A stretch of 38,194 nucleotides of DNA from Ignavibacteria bacterium UBA7675 (GCA_002483085.1 DLHF01000047.1:7374-45567), one strand, 5' to 3'; positions 8,901 to 18,800 are shown, counted from the stretch's first letter. Numbers and translations are program-made. The notes: generated by a model not told the origin, from the sequence alone.

Positions 8901-11900
8901 TGAATTGCTCGCCGTATTGCAATTTGGCGTAGAACAGACATTCCTTGATAATGCGGTGCAGCTCCGGATCGGCGAATAGCTCCTGTAGGCATGCGATAAC
9001 ATCGTAGTTGAGTTCTATGAGCCGCTTGATATATTTATTGGCGAGAGCGATACTGTCTTCCACCAAGTGCAAGGCATCTGTAAACGTCCGGCGCAGATGC
9101 ACAGGATTGCCGGTTGCAGGGTCCTTATCAGTGCCGTAGAAACCGGGAATGATGACATAAGCGTGGGCGCTGTCCTCAAAGAAATAAGGGAGCAGTGTCC
9201 CCATCGGAATTTTCAGAGAGCGCTTAGCTTCGCCGGAACCCAGAGCATTAAACAACAACGACTGGAACAGCAGCACCGTGTAGTCGATAAGCGTAAACTG
9301 ATGCGGATAGGTAAGGCGGAACGTGCCAGGTGTCTGTTTGAGCAATTCCACAAAGGTAAAAAGGCTCATAAAATGCTGCTTGGAAAGGTCGTCTGTGCTG
9401 TCTTGTCCGAGCTCTCTATATCGCTGCACGAGAAGATTGGTGTCCTTAAATTTAGGTAGGAAATCCAGTGTGAATGGTTTGGCCGAAGCGAGTTCTGGGT
9501 AGCCTTTGCAGCCCGTGAGATCGAAAGCTCCTGCCAGCACTTCTACATCGACCAATTCTTCTTTTGTATCGAATTCATTGAGGTACACGATGTGCTTTTC
9601 GGTAACGGTGTTGAACACCACGATCTGTTCGGCAAACTGGTTGTAGAAAAATTTAAATTTGTCGCGGGGAAGATCATCGGTTGTGTATGCCGATGGCGTT
9701 GTAATACCCTCTTTTGATACTTTCTTTGGTTTCCATTTCTTCTGTGAGAACTCGCTGATGGCGAGCTGTATTTTGAGTTTGCGCGCTGCTTTCTGCATGT
9801 CGCGTTCTGTCTCGCTGTTGCCGAGAGGCGGAACCTTTGCTTTCTGATTGGGATTTGGCTCTTCTGAGAACAACGGCCAGGCCAGATACAGTCTGTTGTT
9901 GTGCACAAACGCCAGCAGATGGTCGCTTGTGATATCGAGATCAACTTTTTCCCAAGGCGTCCAGTAGCGCTCCTGCTCAAATCTTCTGTAGTAGTATATG
10001 GGCGGGTCGCCGCCTTTGGTGCGGGCAAACACGTGCATTGTATAGATATCGGTCTGGTAGTATGTTGCCACAACTTCGAGGAATGCGATTTCGTCGAGTT
10101 TTTCTATGTAGCGAATAAGCGCTTCTTCGGTGGTAGCATCGTTCACTTCATTTTGCAAAAGGTCATTCTCAAGTTCGCGGAAGAGCGGAGACTTATCATC
10201 AAGGAGTTCGGGTTCTATCCAGTTCTCCGGGTACAGAAATACCTTCCGATTTGCTTCCCACACGCGGTAGTTTCGCATCCATTTCCATTGCTCCCAGCTT
10301 TTGTCGCGCTCTCTATCGGCAGCGGCTTTGCGTTCGAGACCCATCAGGCAGCGCTGCACAAACAACTGGATAGTGCCGTGCGCTTGCACAATGCGCGAAG
10401 ACGGCATACACGCTTCCATTTCCACATCGACGAGGAAGTAGTCGAATAGATCGTTCTCGTCGTTGAGGTCGGGATTCTTTGCCAGCAAATAAGCCACTAA
10501 TGCATCTCTTTTTTGGGGGCGGATGCTGTCCATGATTTCTTTCAGTGTGTCGATCCATATTGCTTCATCATATCTGGCTTTCAGCGCAGCGCGCAGTTCC
10601 CGCGTATCGGCTTCTTCCAGCACAGGCTTGAGGCATCGCGCTGCGAGCTCTACTCCCGCGCCCATTGCGCGCAAGTGTTCGGCACATGCAAGGACATGTA
10701 CCCAAGTTGCGATTATGCGATAACTGCTCGGAACAGTGAAGCCAAAGTAGAGGTCGATTTCGTCGAGTTTGCCTCGGTCGTAGCCCGTAAGAAGAGCGAG
10801 TGCATCTATCCATATATCACGGGTCGTAGGAGCTCCAGGCAGTAGGAGTTCCACTGTCGAAAAGAATGTGGCGGGGTGTTCGGCATCAGCGGGATTGGGT
10901 ACGGGCGTAAACCGCTGAGCAAGCGAACAGATATCGAGAAATGTTTCCCATTCGCTGTACTGAATTGCCGTGTGTGTGGCTTCGTAAGGTATGGCGTCGA
11001 ACATTATCCAGCCGAGCGCCGGATTGTGCTCAAGATACCAGCGCACGTCTGCCACAGGTAGTTTTAGTCCGCTGAGAAGTGGGAATAATTTATGCAGAAG
11101 TCGCACAGCGCGGAACTGATTGGGAAATAGCATGTCGTTGATGTCCGGTGGCAATGGTGGTGTGCCGGTTGTGTCGATAAGCGTATTGGCAGAAAGGAGT
11201 TCCGAAATGTTCGGTGTTCCCATCCCCGGCTGGCGCAGCTTTGCGAAGTCGAGCACTGCTACAACAATTTCTTCTTCTGCTTTGAACATTGCAGCTACTG
11301 CCCGCACGAGAATGCTGCGTTTTTCCTGTGTGTAAAAATACGCCGCCAGCGCCGAGAACATCGATTGCATGAGCGCTTTGCGTTCGCTCTCGAAGTCGTA
11401 TTCAGGATTTGGAGGAATGGTCGTCGCCAAGTCGTTTTGCTTGTTCTTGATGTCGGTTGTGTCGAAAAATACGCCAAGTGTTGTGTCGATATATGTTCCC
11501 GCCAGAGGATTCGGTGGTGTTGTCCATTGTCTGTCCACCATCCTCATAAGATTGTTCACCTGTTCTTCCACAATACCCGGCAGCGTCGACAATCTTTTTT
11601 TCAGTTCCTCTTTGAGCTCATCTGCTTTCATCAATGGGTCGAAAGGCGATTTTGTGGCGCTAAATGTGTTCTGGTATGACTGCTGAATACCCTTGAGGAA
11701 CGCTGTAATACTGTCGAGGCTGATTTCGCGCTCTGCTAGGTTGGTCGCCTCGTGGCGCAGAATAAATTGTACATCCGCTATGGTCAGAGGAGAAGTGCGT
11801 GCTGCCATCACCCGATCTGTAAATTGCAGTGTTGCCGCCGGACTGCTGAAAATATCAGTACCTGTCATCGTGCGGAAGACAAGGTAATCGGCGATGCGCA

Positions 11901-14900
11901 GCCTCAGCTTTTTCGCAAGGCGGGCAGATGCGTACAACAGGCTGAGATTTTCAAATGAGAGCGCTGTCGATGCAAAGCTTCCTGTAAGCGATGTGAAATC
12001 TTGATCGGAAAGCTGTACAACCAGAGCAAGCGTAGATGTGACATCGGCGAAGTCTTTCGAGCCGTCGACGCGTTCTGGCAGAAGGTTCTCGTCTATAAAG
12101 CCGTTGACTGCTTTGTTCAGGAAGACGGTCTGGTACAGAGGCTTTTTGCTAGATATAATAGCTTCATCGTGGGGGATTGTACCATACCATCCTATCAGTT
12201 CTTCTACCTTTGCTCCAAGCTGTTCCTGGAGCGTGATCAGATTGGCAATAGCCTCTAAACACGCGCCGTTGAGCGTCTTGTTGCCTAATCTTTTTTGCAT
12301 GATTACTTCGTTCACTACGTCGGGACGCCAGCCGAGTTTTTTCCAAAGACGCAAAAAACGATGGAGCCTGTCGAGTGCTTTTTCATCCAATCCTTCGATG
12401 ATTTTTTGCGCGGTATCGCAGTTGGGCTGGAGGTGTTTGATGAAGAGCTTTTTCTCGGGGTCGATAAAGGACAGGCGTAGTATGATTTCTAATTCCTTGT
12501 ATTGCAGACCAGTTTTTGTAAGGAAATGGTCTACATTCCTCATGGTGGAGACAGCGTCGGGAGAAGGCGTGTTCCAGTATAATTGCTGGTTTGTGTCGTC
12601 GGCTGATACAATGATTTTGCGCTCGCTGTCTGTGAGCCCCAGAATCTCGGCGGCAATTGCTTCGCTGGATGGGTCCAGAGGCAAACCCTTCCGAAAATCG
12701 CACATCAGTTGTGCGCGCGATACGCCGAAACGCTCAAAATAAGCTCGTGCTTCTGTGTGGTACAGGTCGAAAGGCAGCCGGAAAGCGTAGAAGTTATCGC
12801 GCAATTCTTTGTAGGCCGGTTCGCTTACGTATTCTGGTGCTGCCGATAGTTCTTCCGCCGTGCCATGTGTCTGGTGTAGTCGCTTTACACGCCATTGCTG
12901 ATTGATAATATCAATGGGAATGATCGCACATACTGCCTTGTCGTCGCGTAGGATGAAGTTCCCGTTGACATCCTGCTCATAGATACGAGCGTTGTTTGTA
13001 ACTGGAATTCCTGCCGTTGTTAGCGCCAAGAGCAGAGTTGCTGGGATATTGCCCACTGCAATACCGCCTTGAAATGCTATACCCTCATCTGGTGCCACCG
13101 CTTCTTCTAATAGCTCGCATACAAGGTCGATATAGGGAAGTGGCGTCATTGCATTGTCGCAACTCAAGTCTATATTTCCCAGATCGGGTCGTCGTTTAAA
13201 TAGTTCGTCTTTCGCTAAATGCCCGGTTGTAGTTGGAGTTGTTGTTGTATCAACTACACTGCGCTTGTCCAGGAATTGCAGCAGTTCTACTAAATAAGCC
13301 GCCGGGCTGTACACCGACCGGCAATGCTCGCAGGCGCACAGGTCCACACCTTTGAATAGCGATTTCAGGTTTGGGAAATCCTTGCTAATAGCTTCTAATT
13401 TTTTTGACAAAGCAGGCATGTTCAGCGCTTCGATGTTCATTGCGCTTACCGTGTCCTGAAGCTCGCCTACAATGAGCAGTGATGCCGTGTGTACTGTCTC
13501 CGCGCGTCGGTACACTGCTTTGGCTTCCCGAGCCGTAAGACCAGCCTTCGGGGCTATCTCTTTGGTAAACCGCGATTCACCCGCAGCTACGATGCTGTGT
13601 GCGGAGTGAATGTTGTGTTCCAGCAATGCCGTTGTTTTGCTGTATTGCGGTACTAATCGGAACACACGTTGAAGCGATTTTAATTCGTTTCGCACTGCGT
13701 CGTTGGGCTCTTCGTGTATCTGCTTCTCTTTGAAGAACAAATCCACAGTCGTATGCTCAAGGTCGAAATCCTCGTGCTTTACCATGAGCTCGGCAATTTC
13801 CGTTTGACGCTGTAGCTTGCTGTTCTTTTCGCGCTGTAGCTGTGCTGTAAATGCTGCTGTAGGAAATTGCTTTTCCATGGTGCGTACCAACAGTGCCGCA
13901 TGGTAGCTTATTACTTTTTTATCAGGCTTTTTTCCATCCGAGTTGTTTTCTGCTGCTGCCGTGAGTGCTTTTTTCCAGTCGGCGCTGTTCATCATCGCCA
14001 GCTTTCGTATATCGCCGGGCGACCGTATCTCCTGTACCTCTTTTACCTCGTCGATCAGTTTGCGGTTGAAGCCCAGAACCTCGGCGAGCGCGAGCTCTGT
14101 GCGGGCTTTCTGGCCATCGGCAGGCGTGGCAAAAAAGGTGGGGTCCGATAGTGCCGCAAGAAAAGCTCCGTAGTCGTGTTTGGAAGTGCTCCACAGCTTT
14201 TCGAGTTCGCCGATTTTATCAGAGATAATAATATTGCCAATGAGCGAGAGCATTTTTTGTGGCTGTTCCTGTTCGCGGTATTCTTCAGCTCTGCCACGCA
14301 GTTTTTTGAGCTGTGCTATGATGGAGCGCAGCTCTTTTACTACTTGTTCGGGCACGATCATTTCTGCTACAGCGCGCTTCACGTCGCGTTCGATAATTTT
14401 TTCATCGGTGAGAGCTGCGTCGTATAGCAGCGGTTGAATCTCTGATGAGAGGTCGATTTGCAGGCGGGCGTATAGAGCTTGCGCCAGACTGAATGTAAGT
14501 AGTGTATTCTTGTGCAGAAGGGCGTAAAAAAATGCAGGGTTAATTTTTGATTCATCCGCCAAGCGATGGGCAACCACAAGGTGCTCTATCTTCGCGCGCT
14601 CTATTCCCGTTTCCCTGTGTAGAAATGTAACATCTACGTGCTTTTTGTTTTCCTGCAATCTGGCAATAGCTACACTTTCCAAGAGCGGACTGATAACGCG
14701 CACGATGGTGTCGAATTCATTCTCGGTAGGCTGTGGTGCGTACTGTACCGTGATGTCTATACGCGCATCGGCAGGAGCGTTGAATACGATGTGCTCCATG
14801 TCGGGTTCGTAAAGGAGCGAACCATCGCGCGCAAATACTTTTACGGCAATATCGGCGCTTTGCTTTTCTGCGCGTTTGAAATGTCCGGGAGTGTACGGAA

Positions 14901-15057
14901 TTTCATAACTGCCACGCGCATCTGTTGTGATCTCGCCGAGCAGTTGTTCGCTTCGCAGGTCGCGGTCGAAAGCGCGTACTATCAGGTTGGGAAGGGGATG
15001 TTGCCGGGCGTCGCTCACCGTGCCGCGTACAATCAGTGTACTACTGTTGGTTATCAT
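5917..15057 (-). CDS. Tc toxin subunit A (TcA, TcdA-like pore/receptor subunit)
   Basis: This 3046-aa protein is the receptor-binding, pore-forming subunit of an ABC (Tc) toxin; known TcAs assemble as pentamers and inject the effector through a syringe-like channel. Residues about 8-105 form a transthyretin/carboxypeptidase-regulatory-like beta domain (LIVRGTV, AFDRDLRSEQLLGEITTD). The VRP1-type shell is helical and carries the signature CACEHCRSVYSPAAYLVELL at 574-593. The neuraminidase-like/ABC-toxin region lies near 1595-1640 (NRKVFLYPENWIEPELL). A Gly/Ala-rich hydrophobic stretch near 2520-2570 is the likely membrane tip, followed by the channel helices (NRASILGGYDRRFDDW, QIDKQIVAAGIRKTIAE, FTNKELYEWMISQISAVYF, about 2570-2690). 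The TcB-binding domain is near 2780-2900 (LTLPCIAGPYTSVSGKLSLV). There is no signal peptide and no sorting domain. It is larger than Photorhabdus TcdA1 (2516 aa). The start lacks a Shine-Dalgarno sequence. Confidence 0.95.
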   Translation of the reverse strand: MITNSSTLIVRGTVSDARQHPLPNLIVRAFDRDLRSEQLLGEITTDARGSYEIPYTPGHFKRAEKQSADIAVKVFARDGSLLYEPDMEHIVFNAPADARIDITVQYAPQPTENEFDTIVRVISPLLESVAIARLQENKKHVDVTFLHRETGIERAKIEHLVVAHRLADESKINPAFFYALLHKNTLLTFSLAQALYARLQIDLSSEIQPLLYDAALTDEKIIERDVKRAVAEMIVPEQVVKELRSIIAQLKKLRGRAEEYREQEQPQKMLSLIGNIIISDKIGELEKLWSTSKHDYGAFLAALSDPTFFATPADGQKARTELALAEVLGFNRKLIDEVKEVQEIRSPGDIRKLAMMNSADWKKALTAAAENNSDGKKPDKKVISYHAALLVRTMEKQFPTAAFTAQLQREKNSKLQRQTEIAELMVKHEDFDLEHTTVDLFFKEKQIHEEPNDAVRNELKSLQRVFRLVPQYSKTTALLEHNIHSAHSIVAAGESRFTKEIAPKAGLTAREAKAVYRRAETVHTASLLIVGELQDTVSAMNIEALNMPALSKKLEAISKDFPNLKSLFKGVDLCACEHCRSVYSPAAYLVELLQFLDKRSVVDTTTTPTTTGHLAKDELFKRRPDLGNIDLSCDNAMTPLPYIDLVCELLEEAVAPDEGIAFQGGIAVGNIPATLLLALTTAGIPVTNNARIYEQDVNGNFILRDDKAVCAIIPIDIINQQWRVKRLHQTHGTAEELSAAPEYVSEPAYKELRDNFYAFRLPFDLYHTEARAYFERFGVSRAQLMCDFRKGLPLDPSSEAIAAEILGLTDSERKIIVSADDTNQQLYWNTPSPDAVSTMRNVDHFLTKTGLQYKELEIILRLSFIDPEKKLFIKHLQPNCDTAQKIIEGLDEKALDRLHRFLRLWKKLGWRPDVVNEVIMQKRLGNKTLNGACLEAIANLITLQEQLGAKVEELIGWYGTIPHDEAIISSKKPLYQTVFLNKAVNGFIDENLLPERVDGSKDFADVTSTLALVVQLSDQDFTSLTGSFASTALSFENLSLLYASARLAKKLRLRIADYLVFRTMTGTDIFSSPAATLQFTDRVMAARTSPLTIADVQFILRHEATNLAEREISLDSITAFLKGIQQSYQNTFSATKSPFDPLMKADELKEELKKRLSTLPGIVEEQVNNLMRMVDRQWTTPPNPLAGTYIDTTLGVFFDTTDIKNKQNDLATTIPPNPEYDFESERKALMQSMFSALAAYFYTQEKRSILVRAVAAMFKAEEEIVVAVLDFAKLRQPGMGTPNISELLSANTLIDTTGTPPLPPDINDMLFPNQFRAVRLLHKLFPLLSGLKLPVADVRWYLEHNPALGWIMFDAIPYEATHTAIQYSEWETFLDICSLAQRFTPVPNPADAEHPATFFSTVELLLPGAPTTRDIWIDALALLTGYDRGKLDEIDLYFGFTVPSSYRIIATWVHVLACAEHLRAMGAGVELAARCLKPVLEEADTRELRAALKARYDEAIWIDTLKEIMDSIRPQKRDALVAYLLAKNPDLNDENDLFDYFLVDVEMEACMPSSRIVQAHGTIQLFVQRCLMGLERKAAADRERDKSWEQWKWMRNYRVWEANRKVFLYPENWIEPELLDDKSPLFRELENDLLQNEVNDATTEEALIRYIEKLDEIAFLEVVATYYQTDIYTMHVFARTKGGDPPIYYYRRFEQERYWTPWEKVDLDITSDHLLAFVHNNRLYLAWPLFSEEPNPNQKAKVPPLGNSETERDMQKAARKLKIQLAISEFSQKKWKPKKVSKEGITTPSAYTTDDLPRDKFKFFYNQFAEQIVVFNTVTEKHIVYLNEFDTKEELVDVEVLAGAFDLTGCKGYPELASAKPFTLDFLPKFKDTNLLVQRYRELGQDSTDDLSKQHFMSLFTFVELLKQTPGTFRLTYPHQFTLIDYTVLLFQSLLFNALGSGEAKRSLKIPMGTLLPYFFEDSAHAYVIIPGFYGTDKDPATGNPVHLRRTFTDALHLVEDSIALANKYIKRLIELNYDVIACLQELFADPELHRIIKECLFYAKLQYGEQFKNMYHPLLCMLRTTLYKDGISALMKRETQLTETPFNFGVHYVPNAATVPNPYPKEDLDFSSDGSYSSYNWELFYHAPLLLATRLSKNQRFEEALTWFHYMFNPTGALSGDTPQKYWVTKPFYLTHSSDYIAQRIDTLLYNIADPNTPERKELEFAIDQWRTKPFRPHVVARFRPVAYQKTLLMKYIDNLCEWGDNLFSQDTMESVTQATQLYILADKLLGPKPRIIPPAVKTPYRTYNQLEPELDAFGNALVEVENILPEMNILPGDQIPLPPPVTLSGLYFCIPQNDKMLEYWDRIADRLFKIRHCQNIDGVERTLALFAPPIDPGMLVRAAASGLDISSVIAGLNAPLPYYRFSTLSQKATELISEIRSLGSALLQTLEKKDSEALSLLRNELEMKVLKAVRNLKKLQIEEAGEQIEILKRTKAVTEERNKYYKNIKRVIPNEQLNLDKLAEAHDFQNDAQIAQAVGAILGLIPDFSLGGHGAGGSPVVHATFGGTFLSHAANAAASVLNIFAGMASYEANRASILGGYDRRFDDWKLQERLSKKELVQIDKQIVAAGIRKTIAETDLKNHDLQIDNAQKSDDFMRSKFTNKELYEWMISQISAVYFRAYKLAYDTAKKAERCYQHELGTTDTFLQYGYWDSLKKGLQSADMLFHDLKRMETSYVDKNKREYELTKQVSLASLDPLALVRLRATGSCDFDVPEALFDMDHPGHYFRRVKSVSLTLPCIAGPYTSVSGKLSLVNNRYRKNTAKAQGAGSPKEEYEEVPGNDERFTYNVGSIQSIAASNAQNDSGLFELNFRDERYLPFEGCGAISSWRLELPAHVRQFDYDTISDVIIHIRYTAREGGSTLRALAESTLVDKLQEIKQQINKKGLHLAFNLRHDMPNEWYQLQQTGSAPLTIAKTRLPYFVQPLDMEIKTATFIAKLKNKPASFDITIGGNTLPLGRKEAWNLYLNDTAAIDLDTPFTLGVAQAQLAHLEDLMLVVKYGVVEP

Positions 15058-15111
15058 GATTAGTAATAATTAAAGTTGAAGATATTCATATTGTTGTTGT
15101 TGCAAGCTCGG

Positions 15112-15230
15112 TCCGATAGGCGCTTCGGTCTCTGCCCGCGCCTTCGATCTTTGCACCGCGCTGCACAACCCGCCGCGAGGCTGGCCGACCTTCACCGCAG
15201 ATTAGTTGTCGTGAGCTCGTCTTCGCACCC
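15112..15230 (+). repeat. Dispersed intergenic repeat, copy B (inside the toxin locus)
   Basis: Core TGCACCGCGCTGCAC at 15152-15166, preceded by GCGCTTCGGTCTCTGCCC and followed by CCGCCGCGAGGCTGGCCGACC, then GTGAGCTCGTCTTCGCACC at 15211-15229. It occupies much of the 285-base gap between the two-CxxC gene and the TcA gene, so it is presumably in the transcript of the toxin operon or in a TcA promoter region. Confidence 0.65.
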
Positions 15231-15342
15231 CTTTCTACGGTAACACATGTGCGCGGGTGAGCCGACTTACGACAGCGGTATGCAGGGCGCCGCCACGATG
15301 CCCGTATCCCAAATGCCTTCTTGTCAAAACCCGATTCTGGTT

Positions 15343-15813
15343 CTATTTTTTTGCTTCCATTTCCTGCAACACCTTTACTAATGCTGGTTTTGCATAGGCC
15401 CAGTTGTGGCACTTAAAACTTCGCAGGCTTGCTATTTTATTCTTACACTTAAAACACTGTAAACCCGCAATAGCCCGAGGTGCTTCCACATTGACAAATT
15501 TTTGCTGGCCGAGAATCACACGTGCAATCATTTCCCGGCTGTGAACTTCGCCGAGAGCTGACGACACAATATCGAGCCAGTTGATTTCGCGAGAGCATGA
15601 GCTGCATGTCTTTGCGTCGCCGCTTACCCACAGCGGAGCGCCGATTGTGCCCGCAGGCATACCGAGCAGCTTTTCAATGCGCCGCACATCTTCATCTTTA
15701 GTTACCCACTTGTATTTACCGGGCAGCGAAGCAGGAGAATCATACACTTCTTGAAACACTTTGTCGCTCACGGCGAGCGTAGCCTGTTGTGTTGCGGGTT
15801 TTGAGGTTTTCAT
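15343..15813 (-). CDS. Small two-CxxC (zinc-ribbon-like) protein inside the Tc locus
   Basis: This 156-aa protein is of no family I recognise. It is soluble, with no signal peptide or membrane segment. Two cysteine pairs (C70xxC73 in TCSSCSREINW and C120xxC123 in LQCFKCKNKI) are about 47 residues apart and could bind one structural zinc. C135/H136 (FKCHNWAY) adds further possible ligands. The protein ends in a lysine-rich helix. A clear ribosome binding site (AGAAAGG, minus strand, 15820-15826) sits six bases before the ATG. It lies 61 bases after the TcB-TcC stop and 285 bases before TcA on the same strand, so it is probably co-expressed with the toxin. A chaperone, immunity or regulatory role is possible, but each is inference from position only. 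Confidence 0.8.
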   Translation of the reverse strand: MKTSKPATQQATLAVSDKVFQEVYDSPASLPGKYKWVTKDEDVRRIEKLLGMPAGTIGAPLWVSGDAKTCSSCSREINWLDIVSSALGEVHSREMIARVILGQQKFVNVEAPRAIAGLQCFKCKNKIASLRSFKCHNWAYAKPALVKVLQEMEAKK

Positions 15814-15819
15814 AAGATT

Positions 15820-15826
15820 CCTTTCT
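15820..15826 (-). promoter_or_regulatory. Ribosome binding site of the two-CxxC gene
   Basis: AGAAAGG on the minus strand, six bases before the ATG at 15813. It is a clear Shine-Dalgarno match, whereas the TcA gene downstream shows none, so the small gene may be translated efficiently relative to TcA. Confidence 0.55.
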
Positions 15827-15874
15827 GTAATTTTATATCGAGAATTCTACGGTCTGTGTTGTTGCATCTATTGC

Positions 15875-18800
15875 TCATGGGCATTTTATGCCCTTAGGGG
15901 GACTTATAGCATTCAGAAAGAAAAACGAGCACATATTCCCACCTATGGGACTGATGAGTCCGCGCGGCGCAGGAACTTCCGTCGCTTTTTCTTCTTTTTT
16001 CTCTGCGGGGTCTTGTACTGATGGCATTCCAAAAAACACTGATATATCCAGAGCCATGCGGTCGACATTGGGAGTTCCGTGCCCATCGTCTATGCCCTCG
16101 TCAATAGGACCTGCGTGTGCAGCCAACTCGTGGAACAGCGTTTCCAGAATCGTGTCTTCGCTCAGAGCTTCTTCTTTACTGTCTTTCTGAGTCTTATCTT
16201 CCTTTCGGTTTGCTACAATAAGCAATCCTCGATCTCCACGGGGCGAGCCTGTGAGGTCTCCGCGTACAAACGGGCCAGTAGTCACTTTTCCCGAATGGCC
16301 TTGAAAGCCTTCAACGGGAATTGTCTCGCCGCGAATGGCCATTTTTTCGGGAGGTATCTCGAACTTCTCCATCCATCGTTCTTTTCCGGGACTGCCGAGC
16401 ATTGGTGGCTCTTTAATGCGATAGCCCGGTACATCTTTTATATTGCCTACTGTTTCATAATCGCCTTTCAGCACAAAACTTCCTCTTGTGTGAGTGTCTT
16501 TCACTGCTGATGCTGTGGTGACATGCCAGTTGCCGTTTTGTACCGCAGTGAGCATACTACCTACCCAGTCGGGAACAGGAACAGGAGCCTTCTCAATATC
16601 TTTCATCATCAGCGTATTGCCCTTTACAGAAAACGCCTTTTTCATGTAGTCCGGAATGTGGCTGTTTCGCTGTATCATATCGTTGATGTCTTTTGCCTTC
16701 AGCTTCGACGATGGAGAAAACGTAAGACCCTTAGGCGCAGGAACAGCTTTTGCAGGCGCCTGTTTAGGCTTCTTATCATCAAGTCCGTCGGGATCGTGGT
16801 ACAGGGCAGGATTCGACTTTGCGTATATATATCCGTTCATTCTATTACTGGTAGTGTGAATCACAGCCTGTAGGTTGAATGGGTCTACCGAGAGCCATCT
16901 CCCCAGCCACGGGATATAGTACCGCGCAGAGTGATACTCCAATCCGCTTTCTCTGTCGCGCTCCATGCCAGTAAAACGATAGCGCTTGTAAGCAGCTTTA
17001 ATATCTTTGTCTACTGCTTGGTAAGAAGTCGTACCATAGGGATGAAATTCTTCGTAGCTGATGACTCGTCCTGTGGCATCGGTTTCTACACAGGCCGAGC
17101 CGAGAAGATTAGAGAACTGGTAGCGTACAAGCCGCTCGGGGGAACCGTCGTCACCTTCGGTTCGCGTTTCGATCATAGCTATGCGGCGTTCGTCGTCCAT
17201 TACATGCAGCGTTTGCCGCTCGAATATCCGCGCATCGCTCGCGTCGTATTCTCTGTAATATTCCACAGCCCCAACGTACAGGCGCTCTCGTTTTTTCGAC
17301 GGGGTTGTATCTTCTTCCGCTGCTCGTTCGGTGATCTTTCTTACGCGCTCGCCATTGCCGTCGTACACATAGTATGTTGTTTCGGGTGTGCCGCTATCTA
17401 CGCTTTGTTTGGCCACCGCTTGGAGCTCGTCGCGGAAGTTCCACTCCATTACATGTAGATTGGGTAGCTTGGTAATGAAGCCGTGTTGTGGGTGGTGCTC
17501 GTATGTGTAGGTATCTGCTCCAACTTCTGTGGAGAGCAGCCGGTTGTTGGCAGCCGCGTATGTGTAGTCGCGTGTCCAACTTCCGTTGAGCGCCGTGTGG
17601 CGCATCTGCTCGATATTGCCTGCGTGGTCGTATCGATATTGTTCGCGGTAGTTGCGCCATGCCATTAGGTCGTTGGCGCTGTACTGCTTCAGGAAAGGCA
17701 GGTCGTTGTAGTTGTCCTTTGTTGCAAAGGTAAGCTGAGCTGTGTGCTCGCGTCCGGTTGCCTCTATGAGCCGATACAGCGCGTCGTAAGTGTACGTAGA
17801 GAGGCCAGTTACTTTCTGATTATTAAAAAATACAGTGGGAACGCTGTTGTCTTCCTGATGAGTAATATTGCCCACGGGATCGTAGGTGTAGCGCAGGTTC
17901 TGCAATGGCGTTCCGGCTTTGTCAACACTTTCTAAAGCGATGAGGCGGAATGTTTTCTTATCGTAGAAATATTGTGTAACGACGTCGCTGCCATACACAA
18001 TGGCTGTGCGTTGTCCTTTCTCATTATAGTCTATGTTTTTTACAAAGAGCTCTGTTGTGCCATGTTGCGTCACGTTCACTCGTTCCAGCAGATTTGCCTC
18101 GTTGTATTCGGGTTTGAGAATACTGCTGTCGGAAGTCTTTTGTTGGGTAATGCGATTCAGTGCATCGAATACTGTTTCTATGCCGAAAGTTTCTGCTTCT
18201 AGTTTTGCATCGGGATCGGGGTCGCTCCAGTCCACCGTGCCCTTGTAGTCGGTGGCAAAGCGCCGCGTAGAATGCTGTAGGTTTCCTTTGAAATCGTATT
18301 GAGTAGAGACAACTTTACCGGCGGTGTCGTACACCACAGCGAGCTTCGTGCGCAGATTGAGCGTCTTGTCATCCGGCAGACCTTCCCCGTATATCATTTT
18401 TTCTACGATATTATCGAGTGGTGCGGAGCCATCACCTTTGCGTACCCGTTTAGCGATAGGGCGGTGGAGAATATCGTATTCAAATACGTATTCGTGGTCG
18501 CGGCTATCCCATGTTCGCAGCGGATTACCCATGATATTTTGAAGCAGCCAGCGCTCTCCTGCGTCCATGCTGCTCTGATAGACCTTGTTGCCTAGGAGGT
18601 CGTATTGGTATTTTATTACCGGATTTTTTCTGGCGTCTTGCACCAATCGCACATTCCCTTCAATGTCTATGGCCGTGCGGCTTAAAAGCAGAACGTCTTT
18701 GTCGAAAGCATCTTTACCATTGTGTTCTACAAGCAGGATGGTTCTGCCGAGTGTGTCAAAGTGTCTGGTAGAGGGCGTGTCCGCATGGAGTAGAGCTGCT

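Noticed and set aside
5917..15057. Possibility that the 3046-aa protein is an insecticidal-type neuraminidase or an adhesin rather than TcA
   Set aside because: The CACEHCRSVYSPAAYLVELL signature, the channel-helix motifs and the TcB-binding region appear together in TcA order, and a TcB-TcC gene lies on the same strand.
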